From assembly GCA_014871385.1 (NCBI GenBank), contig CM026426.1:19168270-19232269 (forward strand): a stretch of DNA of 64,000 nt, written 5' to 3'. Positions 46,106 through 58,980 of the stretch are shown here, one piece after another; within the stretch, counting starts at the first letter, position 1, and each line of letters begins with the position of its first letter. The notes below the pieces were generated by a model, which ran no database searches, had not been told where the DNA came from, and worked only from the letters and a program-made list of their open reading frames with translations. The DNA comes from Ceratodon purpureus. Taxonomy: Eukaryota; Streptophyta; Bryopsida; Pseudoditrichales; Ditrichaceae. A program made the position numbers and the translations under genes.

Positions 46106-46632
46106 GGGGAGGGCAGGTGATAGTGAGCATGGACAATTCACATGAGAAAGGATTGTTCAGACCTTGTGAACCTCTTTATAATGCATAAAGGTTAACGCAC
46201 GATTGCTGATAAATAAAGATGACAGCGAATTATTGATGTTGGTGTATTATATATTAATGTTGTAATGGATTATGGTGAGTGCATGTTAGATATAATGATA
46301 ATGCATCAAATTATATTAGGCCTTGAAAGTAGAGTTGTTAGTATTTAGTTCACTTGTTAGATTAGAAACGCGCCGGCGGCCGTCATTGTAACCTGCCATT
46401 GAGATGAGATTAGAAATTCTTGTCAGACGCGGAATGCCATATTGTTAGGCAGTGGTGGCTGATGGAAAAGTAGAATGCGCGTGCATAAAATCAGGGAGAG
46501 TATTGAGATCTAGAATTCATATATCTAGAGGTGGAATGCAAGAGTTATGTCTCTTTGTACTTGAGTGAGATCTAGTGGACTTGGAGGGGCAATGTTGTAG
46601 ATAGAAATCCGGTATTGAAGAGTGCATGTAGT
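46106..46632. promoter_or_regulatory. Divergent spacer between transposase and cargo gene
   Basis: About 530 bp without a gene, between the start of the minus-strand transposase and the first plus-strand ORF. The arrangement copies that of element B (36,174-36,990). No palindromic C-family motif was found here. A promoter role is inferred from position. Confidence 0.35.
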
Positions 46633-47031
46633 ATGGACCTAGTTGACAATGTAGGAAAGAGAGTGAAGGTAGATACAACGCAGAAGAAGAAAAAGAAGAG
46701 GGGTGGCATGAAGTTTAGTAATACGAAGGCGATGAAGCGCAATGCTCAACGTAGGAAGGAGGCATCATTGTCTATAGGAGAGGAACAACATGGTGACAAA
46801 ATAGAGAAATCTGATGACGAGGAATCAGTTTTGTTTAGGAGACATACTAAGATGCGTTCTATTAATTTGGAGTCTGTTGTAGAAATCATAGTGACGAAGG
46901 ACATGGACGACGGCAAAGATGGAGAGGCCGATCAAGAGGAACAAGACTCTGCTCATCAATCTTCTCCGCATTGCGACTCTCTTGGGTTTGATAGTTTTCT
47001 GAATGACAAATGTGGAGAAGCAGGGTAGAAG
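46633..47031 (+). CDS. Lys-rich/acidic ORF, possible first exon of cargo gene C
   Basis: 131 codons from ATG 46,633. The start is basic (TTQKKKKKRGGMKFSNTKAM), like a nuclear localisation signal, followed by acidic stretches. The frame ends with TAG at 47,026-47,028, one codon before a consensus donor (AAG|GTACGT). If the TAG is a recent mutation, exon phase 0 fits an acceptor at 48,012-48,013 (TTTCAG|GGAGTT), which would link it to the cargo gene at 48,014. It could otherwise be an independent small gene. Confidence 0.4.
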
Positions 47032-47384
47032 GTACGTAATTTGAAATGCATAATATGAGTTTATTTTGTATTGTTTACTATAGTTTTCATTGTGTTAATT
47101 TTTTGGTTGTAGACTATAAAGGATGGAGTACTATTGGTTTAATATATCTTTAGCACGAGGTCTTCATTTAAGTGACTCTTATGGATGTTTTATAATCTAA
47201 TGTTGCCTATAGTGAAACTACATATTAAAATATGAACATCCTTTGAATGTTCATTATGCATTCTTAATAAAAATTGCGAGCTTTTTGGTTTTTAATACCA
47301 TTATTTTAATATTAATTATGTGTTTCTTTTAAAATGATAGAATTGACAAAGTACACAAAGTAAGCTTACAATTAAAAGTCATGA

Positions 47385-47600
47385 TACCCAGGCAGAAGCT
47401 GCCGGACAGGGTATGAGGTCAAAACCCGAGTATTATCCTGGTTTGTATTTTAGACTTCCAGAACCCGGGTAGATGACCACTTGGAATCCGGGTATGTGGC
47501 CATATGATATCCGAGATTATGGCCATATGGAACCCGGGTTGGTATTAGTGTATATGGCCAGGTATCAGGGTATATGGGTAGGATAATATGTTCAGGGTAT
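47385..47600. repeat. Short tandem repeat of CCCGGGT / TATGGCCATA motifs
   Basis: Irregular tandem units of about 24 bp combining GAACCCGGGT with TATGGCCATATG: 47,458, 47,482, 47,506 and 47,530, with weaker copies near 47,400 and 47,560. Both sub-motifs are self-complementary (CCCGGG, CATATGGCCATATG). They lie in the presumed intron 47,032-48,013. No gene is supported in this stretch. Confidence 0.55.
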
Positions 47601-48708
47601 TTGACCAAGCTGTTGAACCCCACCAAGGTCCATCGACAATGGACTTGGGGCGCCTAATTTGGGGATTTGTAGTTGGAAATTGTCCAGTGATGGTCTTGGA
47701 TCTTTGTGTGTAAATATGTATAGTGTGTAAATATGCTACCAAGTTTAGAGTGCTTATCAACACGATCGCCTCAGAACAGAATTTCGATATCACTTTGCAG
47801 GAATTGAATTAGCAAGTGACAAATACTATAATGGAGCTTCTGTTTTTAGAGTACTCCAAGATCGGTTCGTTGATTAGGAGAAGCGAAGTGCTTTCGAGGG
47901 CTTCGATTAGATCTGGAGGTCTTGGCCTACTTATGGGAAGGTGTTCGAATTATCAGTTATCTTTCTTTCGTGAACACGGTTGGATTTTTGAGTTTAGGTT
48001 AAAAATCTTTCAGGGAGTTGCGATGGAGATTGGAGGAGAAGAGTCTCAGGCAATCGAGATGGAGGTTGGAGGAGATCCTTCGCACGCAATCGCGATGGAG
48101 GTTGAAGGAGCAGCTGCTGTTCTTGGCGACGTATCTCAAACGGTGGACGTGCAATTTGATCATGTGAGTTGAAACTACCAATTCTTATTTTTGCCCTAAA
48201 CCCTAATAAATGTGTAAGGGGATTGCTTAATGCAGCCCGTAGAGACAGCGACATATAGGAGCGCTACAGCTATTGGAGCTTCATAATCCTTCTCCGTAGA
48301 GGTAAGCCCTAATTTGAAATGGTATGCTGCACTGATTGATGAATACGTGAAAGTGCTGTATAAAGATTGATTGATTTTGTAAATTTGGTCACGGTTGATG
48401 TTGTTGATTATCGAATTCTGTTCTGGTGAGAGGATGGTGATATATGAATTCGGTTGGTGATATAGTGCTGTCTTTTAAGTTGAGGTTTATACTTTGTGGA
48501 GGTAGTGTCTCGGTTTTACATTCTGTATGTAATTTCCCAAGTTTATTTTTTGAGTGCAAAATTCAAATGTCGAGAATGAATCCGTTATGTGACTTCGAAG
48601 TGTATGTTCTTAGATTAAGAGTGATGGAGAGTAAGAGTTAGAAACTATATAGTACGCGTTATTTTTTGCGATTTGACAGGAGGAGTTTAATTTTATTTCA
48701 TATCGGTT

Positions 48709-50567
48709 GCAGCCTACGTTAACGTAGGCTGCGTTATTTGCATTTTGACATGCTCTTTACAGCTTGATAATCAGCATCAAGTGGGATTTATTTTCTTGAA
48801 CAGATTTTGAAGGGTTGAGCTTAAGGTTGAGATTGAGGGTTGGGGATGAGGTTATGTCACCTCCTCATGCGAAACCGAGAGGAATATATCACAGAGCTCG
48901 TGAAATGCTAACCATAAACGAAATACACTACTATTTCAGGTTCCACAGTCGAGAGCTTATCTCTTCATAACCTGGTGACTCTAACCTACATAAAATACAC
49001 ATATAGTTATGCCATGTCTTGAGCAGGTTCTGATCTAGCTCACTTTTATTTTAATCTAGTTGCAGCCTACGTTAATGTAGGCTGCGTTGAAAAGCTTGTA
49101 TGTTGCCGAGAGTTAATATTCTATGATTTCATACCGGGTGGGTTAAGACATGTGCATTTCATAGATTTTTGCTTGCAGCCTACGTTAACGTAGGCTGATC
49201 TGTTGTGCTCCTCTTGGTTGATATTCTCGTTGATATGTTTCCGGAAATCTGCAGATTCTGAGATTTGGCAGGGTTTAGGCACCAATTATTTGCATTGAAA
49301 TATTGCTTGATTGAGTTTTATTTGCTTGATTGCGTTTTATTTTCATATTGGGAGTTCTGTTTATATATTAACAGTTAATATATTTCAATTTTTTTATATT
49401 ATGATTAGTTTGGTTATGATAAATTTACATTTTGATTATTTCAGCGAGCAGCCTACATTAACGTAGGCTGCTTTGTTCTGCTCCTCTTGGTTGATATTTT
49501 CGTTTCTCATTGTTATATTCTCGGAAATCTCCAGATTCTGAGATTCGGCAGGGTTTAGGCACCAATTATTTGCATTGAAATGTTGCTTGATTGAGTTTTA
49601 TTTGCTTGATTGAGTTTTATTTGCTTGATTGCGTTTTATTTTCATATTGGGAGTTCTATTTATATATTAACAGTTAATATATTTCAAGTTTTTTATATTA
49701 TGATTGGTTTGGTTTTGATAAATTTACATTTTGATTACGTTAACGTAGGCTGCTTTGTTCTGCTCCTTGGTTGCGTATGAAATGCTTTAGTTGGGATTTG
49801 AGATGGTTCAGGATGCATATTATGTTGAGATGCTGCGTTGATATAATTGTAACTTAGTGACTGTTGTTAAATTCCACATATTATATGTTATGATTTGAGA
49901 TAAGTTTAGGTTAAGATTGTCTAGTTGCAGCCTACGTTAACGTAGGCTGCGTTAATGTACGTTGTTTGCATTTTCACATTCCTCTGTGAGCTTCGTTATG
50001 AGCTTCAATTAATTTTTAGAAGGATTACGATTGCATAAGATATCATTTTGGTTGCAGCCTACGTTAACATAGGCTGCGTTGAATATTTTTTAGCTTGTTG
50101 CATGTTGCTGTGTTATTCTTGTTGTTTTTTAGCTTGTTGCATGTTAGTCTTGCTGCATGTTCCTCTTTCAGCAAATGCAAATGCTATTTTATTGTTGACG
50201 TGTTTTATGTTTCTGGGAATGAGCGGCAATGGATTCTCTGGGAATCTCGAGTTGCAGTAACATCGCTGTTCTCTCATATGAGTTCTTTGATAGTGGGTAG
50301 TTCCATCTGTTGCTCATTCGTTTCTAGCTACGTTTGTTTTTGTGGGTTTGGTCTTAGGAGTTCAGGGGGACGGGAATGCAGAGATTGAAGCTGTGTATGA
50401 ATAGTGCCGATGCTTACTGATATGTTTGATGGGGGTGTGGCTTATTGTGAAATAGTGGATGGAAAGATTTTGTGAACAGAGCACCACGAAGTACATTTAA
50501 TAGCTTGTCTATTTCAAGTCTCGTTACAGAGTTCATAAATGTTGCAGCCTACGATAACGTAGGCTGC
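48709..50567. repeat. C-family palindromes in intron 2 of gene C (8 copies)
   Basis: Palindromes of 24 bp, GCAGCCTACGTT joined to its exact reverse complement, at 48,709-48,732, 49,062-49,085, 49,175-49,198, 49,448-49,471, 49,736-49,753 (left part missing), 49,927-49,950, 50,054-50,077 and 50,544-50,567. All lie in the 2.6-kb intron 48,302-50,900, each with 0-2 differences, while the DNA between them is not conserved except in a local tandem. None of this family was found outside element C. Confidence 0.9.
49175..49753. repeat. Tandem repeat of about 280 bp opening with a palindrome
   Basis: Two units (49,175-49,447 and 49,448-49,735), and the start of a third at 49,736, each begin with the C palindrome. 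They share GCTCCTCTTGGTTGATATT, CGGAAATCT.CAGATTCTGAG and GGCAGGGTTTAGGCACC. The periods are 273 and 288 bp. Confidence 0.8.
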
Positions 50568-52211
50568 GTGGATATGCATTTGGTTTGCACACTAGTGGAT
50601 ATATTGCTTGTAAATTAGTATTTCGGTTGTTCACAATGCTTCTGAAGAAAAGTGCCGCTGCAGGCTGGTGATCAGTTCAAGTGATCAGTATGCTCCTTGG
50701 TACTGATACTTTTTTTGATCAATGCTCTTGCAGAATGATGTTCCTTCGAAGACTATCCCATTGGGTTCACATTGTTCAGCTTGTTTTGAATTTTGGTTTT
50801 AATAGTTCATATTCATGTATTTAGTGGTTGATGTTTCGAAATGATAATACACTTCCTATATTTTTTAAACTAACTCAATATGTGCATTCTGTTGACTCAG
50901 ATGAAGCTATCATCTACTACGACTCCAGATGATCCTCTTACATTGCCTCGACAAATCATTCTCGAATCGCATGGTGTCGTTGCAGCGCAAGGAAAGAACA
51001 ATATTTCATAACAAGCAGCTGCTCCCGTTCTTAACGAGCCCCATGTGCCAGACCTTGTTCAATCGCCTTTAATCGATGCTCCTCTCAGTGTTGAAACAAC
51101 TTTAGGTGCTGATCCTGGGTTGATCCCGCCGCTTCCTTCCAGGCCTCACTTGGCGCCGGACGCACCTGCGACCTTTGACTCTCCGATGGCTTCTGAAACA
51201 GATTTCGGTGCTAAGCAGATGCCTAATCATCTTGCTGACCAGGACCCTCTTTTTACCGCGAATGAGATGCGACTGTTGCACAAGAATGACTGCGTGGGAA
51301 TCATTAATCGACTCAAGAATGTGCCTCAATCGAAGTCCAGGTTGTGTATTCCCCTTTGCCGTCTAATTGCTTGTCCACTTGTTCGCCCCATCATCGAGCA
51401 AGACGTTCGAAAATTGGAAAATGATTTTGTACGAGGTTACCGCGAAGGTGACCGTGTCATGTACGTATCCTTGTATGATGCACATGACTTGGAGACTCCA
51501 GTGACCGGGTTGGAAGAAGTGTGGTCAAATCCCTTATGGAAGGAAGAGAACGAGAGATTCAAGGCGCTTCTTCAGGCGGATCCTGACCTTCATCAGTTTA
51601 AGAAGAAATTCTTTCACGTGTACGAGGGTAATCACAGAGTCACTGCGTGGACACAACACATTCAAACCCTTCATGCTGATGACCCTGATTGGTACATCTC
51701 ACCTGATTGCATCATCTTAGATGGACGCCGACAGCATGGACTTCTACTCAACGCCATAAACGACATCAATTGGTACTCACTTTAAACCTTAATATTGTTA
51801 AGTATGCATCGCAGTTACCTTGACTCTAATTCCTCAATTTCCATTGAATAACAGGTCAACAGAGAATGACCACATCACACAGGGTCTACCGGCTAAACTA
51901 CAACGAGTGCGAACTTTCGGAAAACTAGAACTTCAAGCCTTTTCTGAATTGATCAGTGAGGAGGACATGGACCTCTGCCAAAAGGTCAAAGGGAGACAAC
52001 CGACTTGGTATTCTTTAACAATGGATGTCTTCGTCAAATTTCTCTTCTCGGTATGTCTTAGAGTTTCCCTTGATTTGTTTGATGGCTGTCACTTGTTGCA
52101 AATAAGTAATGCACAAATTCTGGTTTAGGGCACTGCTTTAGCCTTTGATCATTTACTATCTATGAATGGGGGCCCGAGGGGCTTTATAAATCTATTCCTG
52201 CTCGTTCGCTT

Positions 52212-52235
52212 GCAGACTACGGTAACGTAGCCTGC
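52212..52235. repeat. C-family palindrome in intron 4 of gene C
   Basis: GCAGACTACGGT followed by AACGTAGCCTGC, a diverged copy, alone in the 1.05-kb intron 52,051-53,097. Confidence 0.75.
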
Positions 52236-54739
52236 CCTTACTATCTCTTGATGCTGCAATTCTGGGGCATCTGGAAGCATTCTTTATGTTCGTGAAGGTT
52301 TCGGCTGTAAGTGGTTGGTTTTCGTTTGGGTCGTAGGGCTTGAATGTCTCGGATTGGTTTCTTCTACGATCAGTGGAGGTTGGGAGGCTTTGAGTTAGAG
52401 GATTAGTCCTTTTTTTAATGTCTTAGTGAATCATTAAAATACGTATCATTTAAATTCTGATTTCCACTGACTCTACATGATTTCGACTGAAGTTTAGAGT
52501 GCCGCCTTGTCTGTTTTGAGAAATAGAGACCTTGTTCACATTTTTTTGGACTTTCAAATTAAGGTTTTAATTTGCAATATAATAATTTAATTTCATTGTT
52601 AATACTTTTCAGCAGTTCATTTAAGTTCTGCTGTACGCAGTGAAAGGGCATACAGTCTCTCCTATCGGATAATACGCAATATAAATGCTTACTGCTGTTG
52701 CTTGATTGTTGCTTAAAGCTTAATGCTTACATTTGGTGTTCATATTCCAGATTTTGAAACGATTAGAAATGTCTTAAGTTCATTGAGTAAAAAATCATTT
52801 GCCCAGATTTAATTAATGAATCTGTTTGTAATAAATTAGTTTAGTTGTAGATATATTACCCTAAACAGTCTAGTAACGAATATATATTTACTCCAAGTAT
52901 ATTTCCGTGACTTGAATTGTCACTGCTGACGAGCTTCCATGGGCAGGTTTTCGTTTGTTCATTGTTAATATATCACATCCCTCGATTGATATTATCATGT
53001 ACCCAATTAAAGGCGATACAAGCTACTACCTCTGATTCATATTTCTTGCAGATCTGTATAGGTTTTATGATTTATTACTTATAATCTGCTTATACAGGGC
53101 GAGGTCTCAAAAGCCTCCGACATTGCATGCGCAATTTATTACGAAAACACTCCTAAACCAACGGGACATGGTGTTTGGAAGGCCATGGAGACAGCTGTGC
53201 AGAAATGTATCAAGACAATTCGAGGAAAGAACTTTGACAAATTGGTAGCAGTTGCTAATCCTGCACTCGGAGAACCTTTTGAGAAAGAGGTACTTTCAAT
53301 ACTTTTGCACCTCAATTTTTACATTTCTCTATAACATTAAAAACTGACCTCAAATTCTGGCAGATCAATTATCACTACTCGTATTTTCCTTCACCACATG
53401 ATTTGACACTCGACCGGCTTCACAAGATTGCCACGACCAACGTCCCATGCGATTATAAGACGAAGTGGCTAAAATGGTGGAATGCAACGCTCGCCGTACG
53501 CAAATCAGTTAAATTTCCTGCAGATCGTCCTATGAAGGACAAGATTCTTGACCCCTGGCTTCATACAGCATCCTTGTGGGCTCAGGTATTCACACGACCT
53601 TAACTTTTACAATTTCCTTCTGTAAACGTGTCATCTACTTCCCATTAAGTACTCTAACAATTTTAATAATTACTTCTGCAGTTGGAGGTTTACCTTGTTG
53701 GTGAGGTCCAGAAGTTGGTAACCACGCAGAAGCTCCACATTGATTGGTCAGTTGATGTACTGAAACCGGCTGAGTATGTTGAGAAATGGAGGATTTCGAT
53801 GTGGAAGAAAGCATACGGGTTTTTACTTTCGCCTACTGCAAGCCCCAAATTCCATAAGGGATCGGACCTGTTGAAGATTGATGGTGGAAAGATGGTTGGG
53901 AAGCGTCTGCTCTACAGGTATCATGATTCGGTACCCATCTCTACATTCTTTCATATTCCTTCCTGGAAATTTGATCAAGTGACAGAATCATTTGTAGTAG
54001 TTTGAATTTAACTGAATTCATTTTGAATAAATGCTTGTTCTTCATGAACCTTGCGAACCAAGGTTTTAGTCTACTTAAATGCTTAGCTCAGTTTAGGAGT
54101 GTATATCTCACACAGTGTCTAACAAATAGAAATCAATTTTTGTGCTCTACATCGAAATAGTACACGGTAGTAACCATTTTACACAAGTTAACAATTATTT
54201 TGCTTATTGCGTTTTTTTACACGAGGTATCATTGAGCTCGTAACCAGGCTCTCTACTGTTCCCATTGCAATTTATAGTTTCCAATTATATTCATTTTGTA
54301 TTGTTTTATTCAGATCTGTAGTAAGCAGCTTTAAAGCCTGAAGCTTAAAACTGAAATGACTTCATCTGAGCTTCGGGGTATTGTAGAGCCATCAGGTAGA
54401 AGACCCTAAATTCTATAATCACTAACTGCCCCGGCTTCGATAAAGCTTTTACGACTTCTGTACATATTAACTAAAGCTATTATGGTTTTTTTGTCTTCTT
54501 CAAATTTATTTAAATAACTTTCTTGGTCTGCAGGTACCTTCGAAACGAGCTGGTCCATAAGGGAGCACTAGGAGCCTGGGCCATGCCCAACGAGTTCGAG
54601 AATGTTGCTTCACCAGATGCTGTCGACAGCATCTTCACACAAGATCAAAAGCAGCGTTTCGATTATGAGTTGTTATCATCTGGGGCTTGGTTCCTGGAAT
54701 GTGAACGAAATATTGTTCACAAAGAAGAAGCTCACCTGG

Positions 54740-54761
54740 TCCCCCCCCCCCCCCCCCCCCC
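54740..54761. repeat. Poly-C tract in exon 8 of gene C
   Basis: Uninterrupted run of about 22 C that codes for a polyproline stretch and shifts the frame. The downstream coding frame (RIDDEEVEFEEATEVPA...) is not the one entering the run. Such a tract is also prone to sequencing error. A similar run of 17-18 C lies near 5419-5436 in the element A gene. Confidence 0.8.
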
Positions 54762-57700
54762 CAAGTCCATCATCGAACGCCACCACACAGCTACGTATTG
54801 ATGACGAAGAAGTTGAATTCGAAGAAGCCACTGAGGTACCTGCTGCGTCGGTCAACCAGAGCAAGGGTCGTGGTGTTCGTGGCACTAAACGGAAGAACAA
54901 AAAAGCAACCACCCCTTGAAGAAGGGAACGGAGATCAGGTAGAAGACCCCGTCCTTCCCCACCATACCGCGCCAAATACATCTAGACCCTTGGCAGCTCC
55001 TGGTGCTGGTTTAGGTGCAGAGATTTTGAGTCAAACTTCTCATGGGGCTGCTCCGCCTGTTGGTAGACTTGGAACCCACTCTTCCCAAGCGTCTGAGGGT
55101 GGTGTTGTGAATGCGTGCTCCCGTCCTTCTTCCAAGCTTCATGGAGACTCCGCTCATTCTCCTCATCGGGGAGGTCACGCCAAGCTATCCATGCGACCTA
55201 TACCTGTGCCTAAGCCACTTGGCTCTACCTCTACCGCTCCTAACGTCCCAAACTTGCCTATGTACTTGGAAAAGGGAGATCTGGTCCAGTTGGTATGCGA
55301 GTCCAACCACAAGAGTACTTGGGTTCCCCAGATTTTAGACATCGTCCGCCATATTCATAAGGTACTCAATTCCACCTTCAGTATTAAACCACATTCGTTA
55401 GTACAATCATTGTCTACTCTTTTGAATATCATGTTCACTAACAATCCACCGTATGTTTTCAGATTGGACAAGGCCGCAACTATCCCGTCACGTGTATGGA
55501 ATTCAAACCAAAACATCCAGGCATTGACTTGATAATTGCAGATGCTCCGGATGGATTGCCTATTCCAATCATCTCAGAGTTTGAAGTTCCATCGTGGAAC
55601 GTACGGGATAAGGACTACGTGGAAAACCTTTTTTACTTTGGATCCTATCATCTGACCGACGTGGGATGTATCCTTCTTATGCATGCGAAGGATCGAAAGC
55701 TTGAACGCGTTTTGGATGACCGTTCTCGTGCATACGATTTTTGTGTTGTTCGGGATTGGTGGGGATACAATCCTCTCCCCATGGCATCTACTCTACCTCA
55801 TCAGAAACTAGTAAGTCTTTCACATTTATGCTTACATTTATGCCAAACCAATACTGCAATAGTAACTGCGTCAGTAGAATGGGTTTGAAAGGGTGCATGA
55901 GAACCATATTCGAAATTGCACATCTTAGGGCTGTTATCCTTTTGTAATTTCTGCTTGTACAGACTGAACGTGCTCGGATTTGTATACACTCTTATGTTAC
56001 ATTGCTCACATTACTAATCGAAATCATGCCAGTTCAAAATTGCACCGTACTGGAAATTTAGTGAATGACTGCTATTGGAATTTGCGATCCACCTTTTCTC
56101 AAAGAGTAATCATGTTAGAGACATTGACTATATTAACTTTTCTTCGTATTTGTTTCCTTCATAAACCTGCAACTACACTCAGTTCAGTATATAATGGTGA
56201 TTCCAATATAACATGGTACACTATTAGTGAACATGCTGACTAGGATAAAAATTTAACAGCCCTTTATGTACAGCTGATGTGTGCTACCTGAACCTTCTGA
56301 CTGACTAGGATAAATATTTAACATCCCTTTATGTATAATTGATGTGTGCTACCTGAACCTTCTGACTGACTAGGATAAATATTTAACAGCCCTTTATGTA
56401 TAGCTGATGTGTGCTACATGAACCTTCTGAGTTAATTTGCAGTTACATTCACGAGTCTGAATTTGTCATAATTATATTGCTAGACCAGATTTTTAGAGTA
56501 TTCATTCAGATGATTGTTTATCTCATTTAAGATGTATCAGCCATGCATTTGAGTTGGAAATTAAGATCTTGCTTTTTTGGATGCAGAGCCTATAGTTCTT
56601 TAGCTCTTCTGGTCGGAGCTTATTATTGAAACATTTACTTACTAACTACTGCATTTTTTGTAGACACGCAATTTCAACATCAAGGTCTATGCTCGCAAAA
56701 CAGTGGGTCTTAAATTCAGAACTCGACAGTTGACTCAGGAGTATGCTGGAGTTAACGTCGTTCCAGATGAGCAGGATGATTTGTGTAACTTCACCGATGA
56801 GCAGTCACAGCTCCTGCGTCCTGACGGGACACCTTGGCGTGGCGCCCGTGAGAAGGACCCTTCTTTCATCCAGAGCTTTGTGGACTTACTCACTGACGAA
56901 AGGGACATTGTCTTTGACTGGAGTGCTAGTACAGGTATGCTGATGTCCGCTTCTCTCATTTGCTTAATCCATTTTCGTAAATCTGCCATAGAAAGCTGTT
57001 ATCTTGTGTTAGACATAGTTTGCCAACTCTCTGCTTTGTGATTCGTGTTAATACCCTTTCATTGTGCTTTTTTGTAAACCATGCTTTCGTTTCATTGTGC
57101 TTTCAATTCCTCCTTTACATTCACGACGGATTTAGCCTGGTTAATTTGTTTCTGTCCTACGTTTTGGTTACGCTTTCTGGTTTAAAATGCTTGCCTACCT
57201 TTGCTCAGTCTGAGTGGTTCCATTCTGATTATTTATTATAGTACCTTTTCGATTTCTAACAAGTCAGAAATCAATATTCGTCAATATCTAATTTGTTAAT
57301 CCATTTTTTCAGATTTTTTGGTTCAACCTCTGGTCACTGTCGAGGGATCAGTCTGCTTGATCTCTTCTGTTAATTTTTTTTATTGGATCGCCTCATGCCT
57401 CAAAATGTTCATTTTCATTTACCATCTTCATGTCGATTTAATGTTTAAAACTTTCTCGCATTTATTCCCTAATTTTTCATTCTTTTCATAATGCTTGTTA
57501 TTTTCATCCTGGATCTCCTACCTATTTCAAATTTTTCTTGACAGTCCTTCTCACCTATGTCTGTTTCCTGTCTGAGTTGATTATATTTATTTGAATTTTT
57601 ATCCAATTGCGCGGGCTGTTTTTAGTTCTAGATTTTCTCCCTTCAGTTTCATTTAGTATCGCTCCGTTCTATAAACTATGATCTTCTTCACTATGCTTCA

Positions 57701-58512
57701 GGGCACATGTCGATGCCTTAATTGTTCTTTGGACTGTCCTTTTTCTGTATACATCTTGAGACTCCCTTATCTTGCTTTCCGGTTCTGACTGTATATGTGT
57801 GCCCATATCCAATTACTAACTTATACTTGGTCTTTTATAGGTGCATCGATCATTGTCTGTGCACGCTCCAACCGTCACTTGATCGCATTGGAGCGTGACA
57901 GTGAAATTTTTGACGGAGTACTAGCTGCGTACAAGTCCAATCCCATTGTCACCGAACATATTGCTGAGTCTCAGTTTGACTCTGACAGTGACTCTCCCCC
58001 CCCAAAAAGAGGGCGCAAACATATGGGTGCGTAGCAATTTCTTCCCCAAATCATCTTCTACCATTTTCTTTTCAGATACCAATCGAATCATACTTTATTT
58101 TGTTTGCATTTGTAGGTATGCAGGAATCATACAGCGAGTGACGGTTAACTCCGACCTCTAGAACAGCCCTCCGTCTACTTTTTCTCTACCTTCCTATGCC
58201 GAGGGCATTGCACAAGAATTTATCCGTGCACCTTCTCCTATCATCCCCGACATTACTCGTTACCGCTACAGCGATGGAGTGTTCCGTCTTTTAGACATCG
58301 AAGCTGATCAGTGTGACCAACATCCAAGTGATAGTTCCCCTTCTACTTAGTGCCTGGCTCTTTATTCCCATGTTTACATTACATGGCATTTGTAGTGATG
58401 ATTCACCCTCTACTTAGTCTATGGCTATTTATTTTCATGTTTACAGTATTTATCATTCTTCATGATAGACATCATGTGTCTCTATAACATGATATAAACT
58501 TTGTTTGATTAA

Positions 58513-58953
58513 CTAGTCCTCTTGCAAGTATTGAACTGCTTCATCTAGGGTACTGAATGACTTGTATTGGGCGCCGCTGTACCTATGCACCCTTCTCTTG
58601 CACTCCTCCCACTCTTGAACCACACCCGGTTTCAATCCTCGTCGTACAGCGTAGTATCTCCCTTCCTTCTTTGTCAAAACCCTAGATCTGAGATTTGACA
58701 TCTCCCTTCCCAATTGCACCTCCCGTCTCATCAAATCCACAACATCACCCTGTTCAGTCTCCTCTTCTGCCTGCAGAATCTGAACTCTAGAATCCCGTCT
58801 CTGACCTTCCCTAAACCATCGATCTACCCGTTCAAACAAGACTTCGCAGATACGCAACATCAACGCCGCCACTGCCCACACTATCAAAGCAACAATTTCT
58901 CTCACTCCTCTTCTATCGGACAAACCTCTATGACTACTACAACTTTCCACCAT
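58513..58953 (-). CDS. Small protein with viroplasmin-type (RNase H hybrid-binding) domain
   Basis: 146 codons from ATG 58,953. Residues about 20-42 (EIVALIVWAVAALMLRICEVLF) could form one membrane segment. Residues about 60-95 look helical and charged. The C-terminal 45 residues, GRYYAVRRGLKPGVVQEW then EECKRRVHRYSGAQYKSF and TLDEAVQYL, match the RNase HI N-terminal hybrid-binding (viroplasmin) domain: YYAVrkGr.pGiy..W.eck..v.g..ga.yKsF.t..eA..fl. There is no RNase H catalytic domain attached. It lies tail-to-tail with gene C at the right end of element C. The known domain binds RNA/DNA hybrids or duplex RNA; a role in the transposon is unknown. Confidence 0.7.
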   Translation of the reverse strand: MVESCSSHRGLSDRRGVREIVALIVWAVAALMLRICEVLFERVDRWFREGQRRDSRVQILQAEEETEQGDVVDLMRREVQLGREMSNLRSRVLTKKEGRYYAVRRGLKPGVVQEWEECKRRVHRYSGAQYKSFSTLDEAVQYLQED

Positions 58954-58980
58954 TTCTGCAACGACACACTACCACTATAA

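Larger units (their letters stand above)
48014..58350 (+). pseudogene. ParB-like / methyltransferase-like cargo gene C
   Basis: Twelve exons with GT-AG borders in phase: 48,014-48,163, 48,236-48,301, 50,901-51,772, 51,855-52,050, 53,098-53,289, 53,364-53,585, 53,682-53,917, 54,534-55,361, 55,463-55,810, 56,664-56,934, 57,841-58,026, and 58,116 or 58,124-58,350. Exon 3 holds the ParB-like box FFHVYEGNHRVTAWTQHI. Exons 9-11 resemble a beta-class amino-methyltransferase: IIADAPDGLPIP (motif IV place, DPPY changed), DRSRAYDFCVVRDWWGYNP, KDPSFIQSFVDLLTDERD, and DIVFDWSASTGASIIVCARS with ALERD (motif I). The end is acidic with a basic PPPKRGRKH. Breaks: TAA 48,284, TAA 51,009, frameshifts at a C run (54,740-54,761) and an A run (about 54,898), TAG 58,159. 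Likely a DNA-recognising protein of the element; enzymatic activity is unproven. Confidence 0.58.

Noticed and set aside
54676..54981. Minus-strand Gly/Ser-rich ORF
   Set aside because: Frame through the poly-C tract opposite exon 8 of gene C.
58714..58980. Plus-strand ORF opposite the viroplasmin-type gene
   Set aside because: Antisense shadow; the minus frame shows a recognisable domain.
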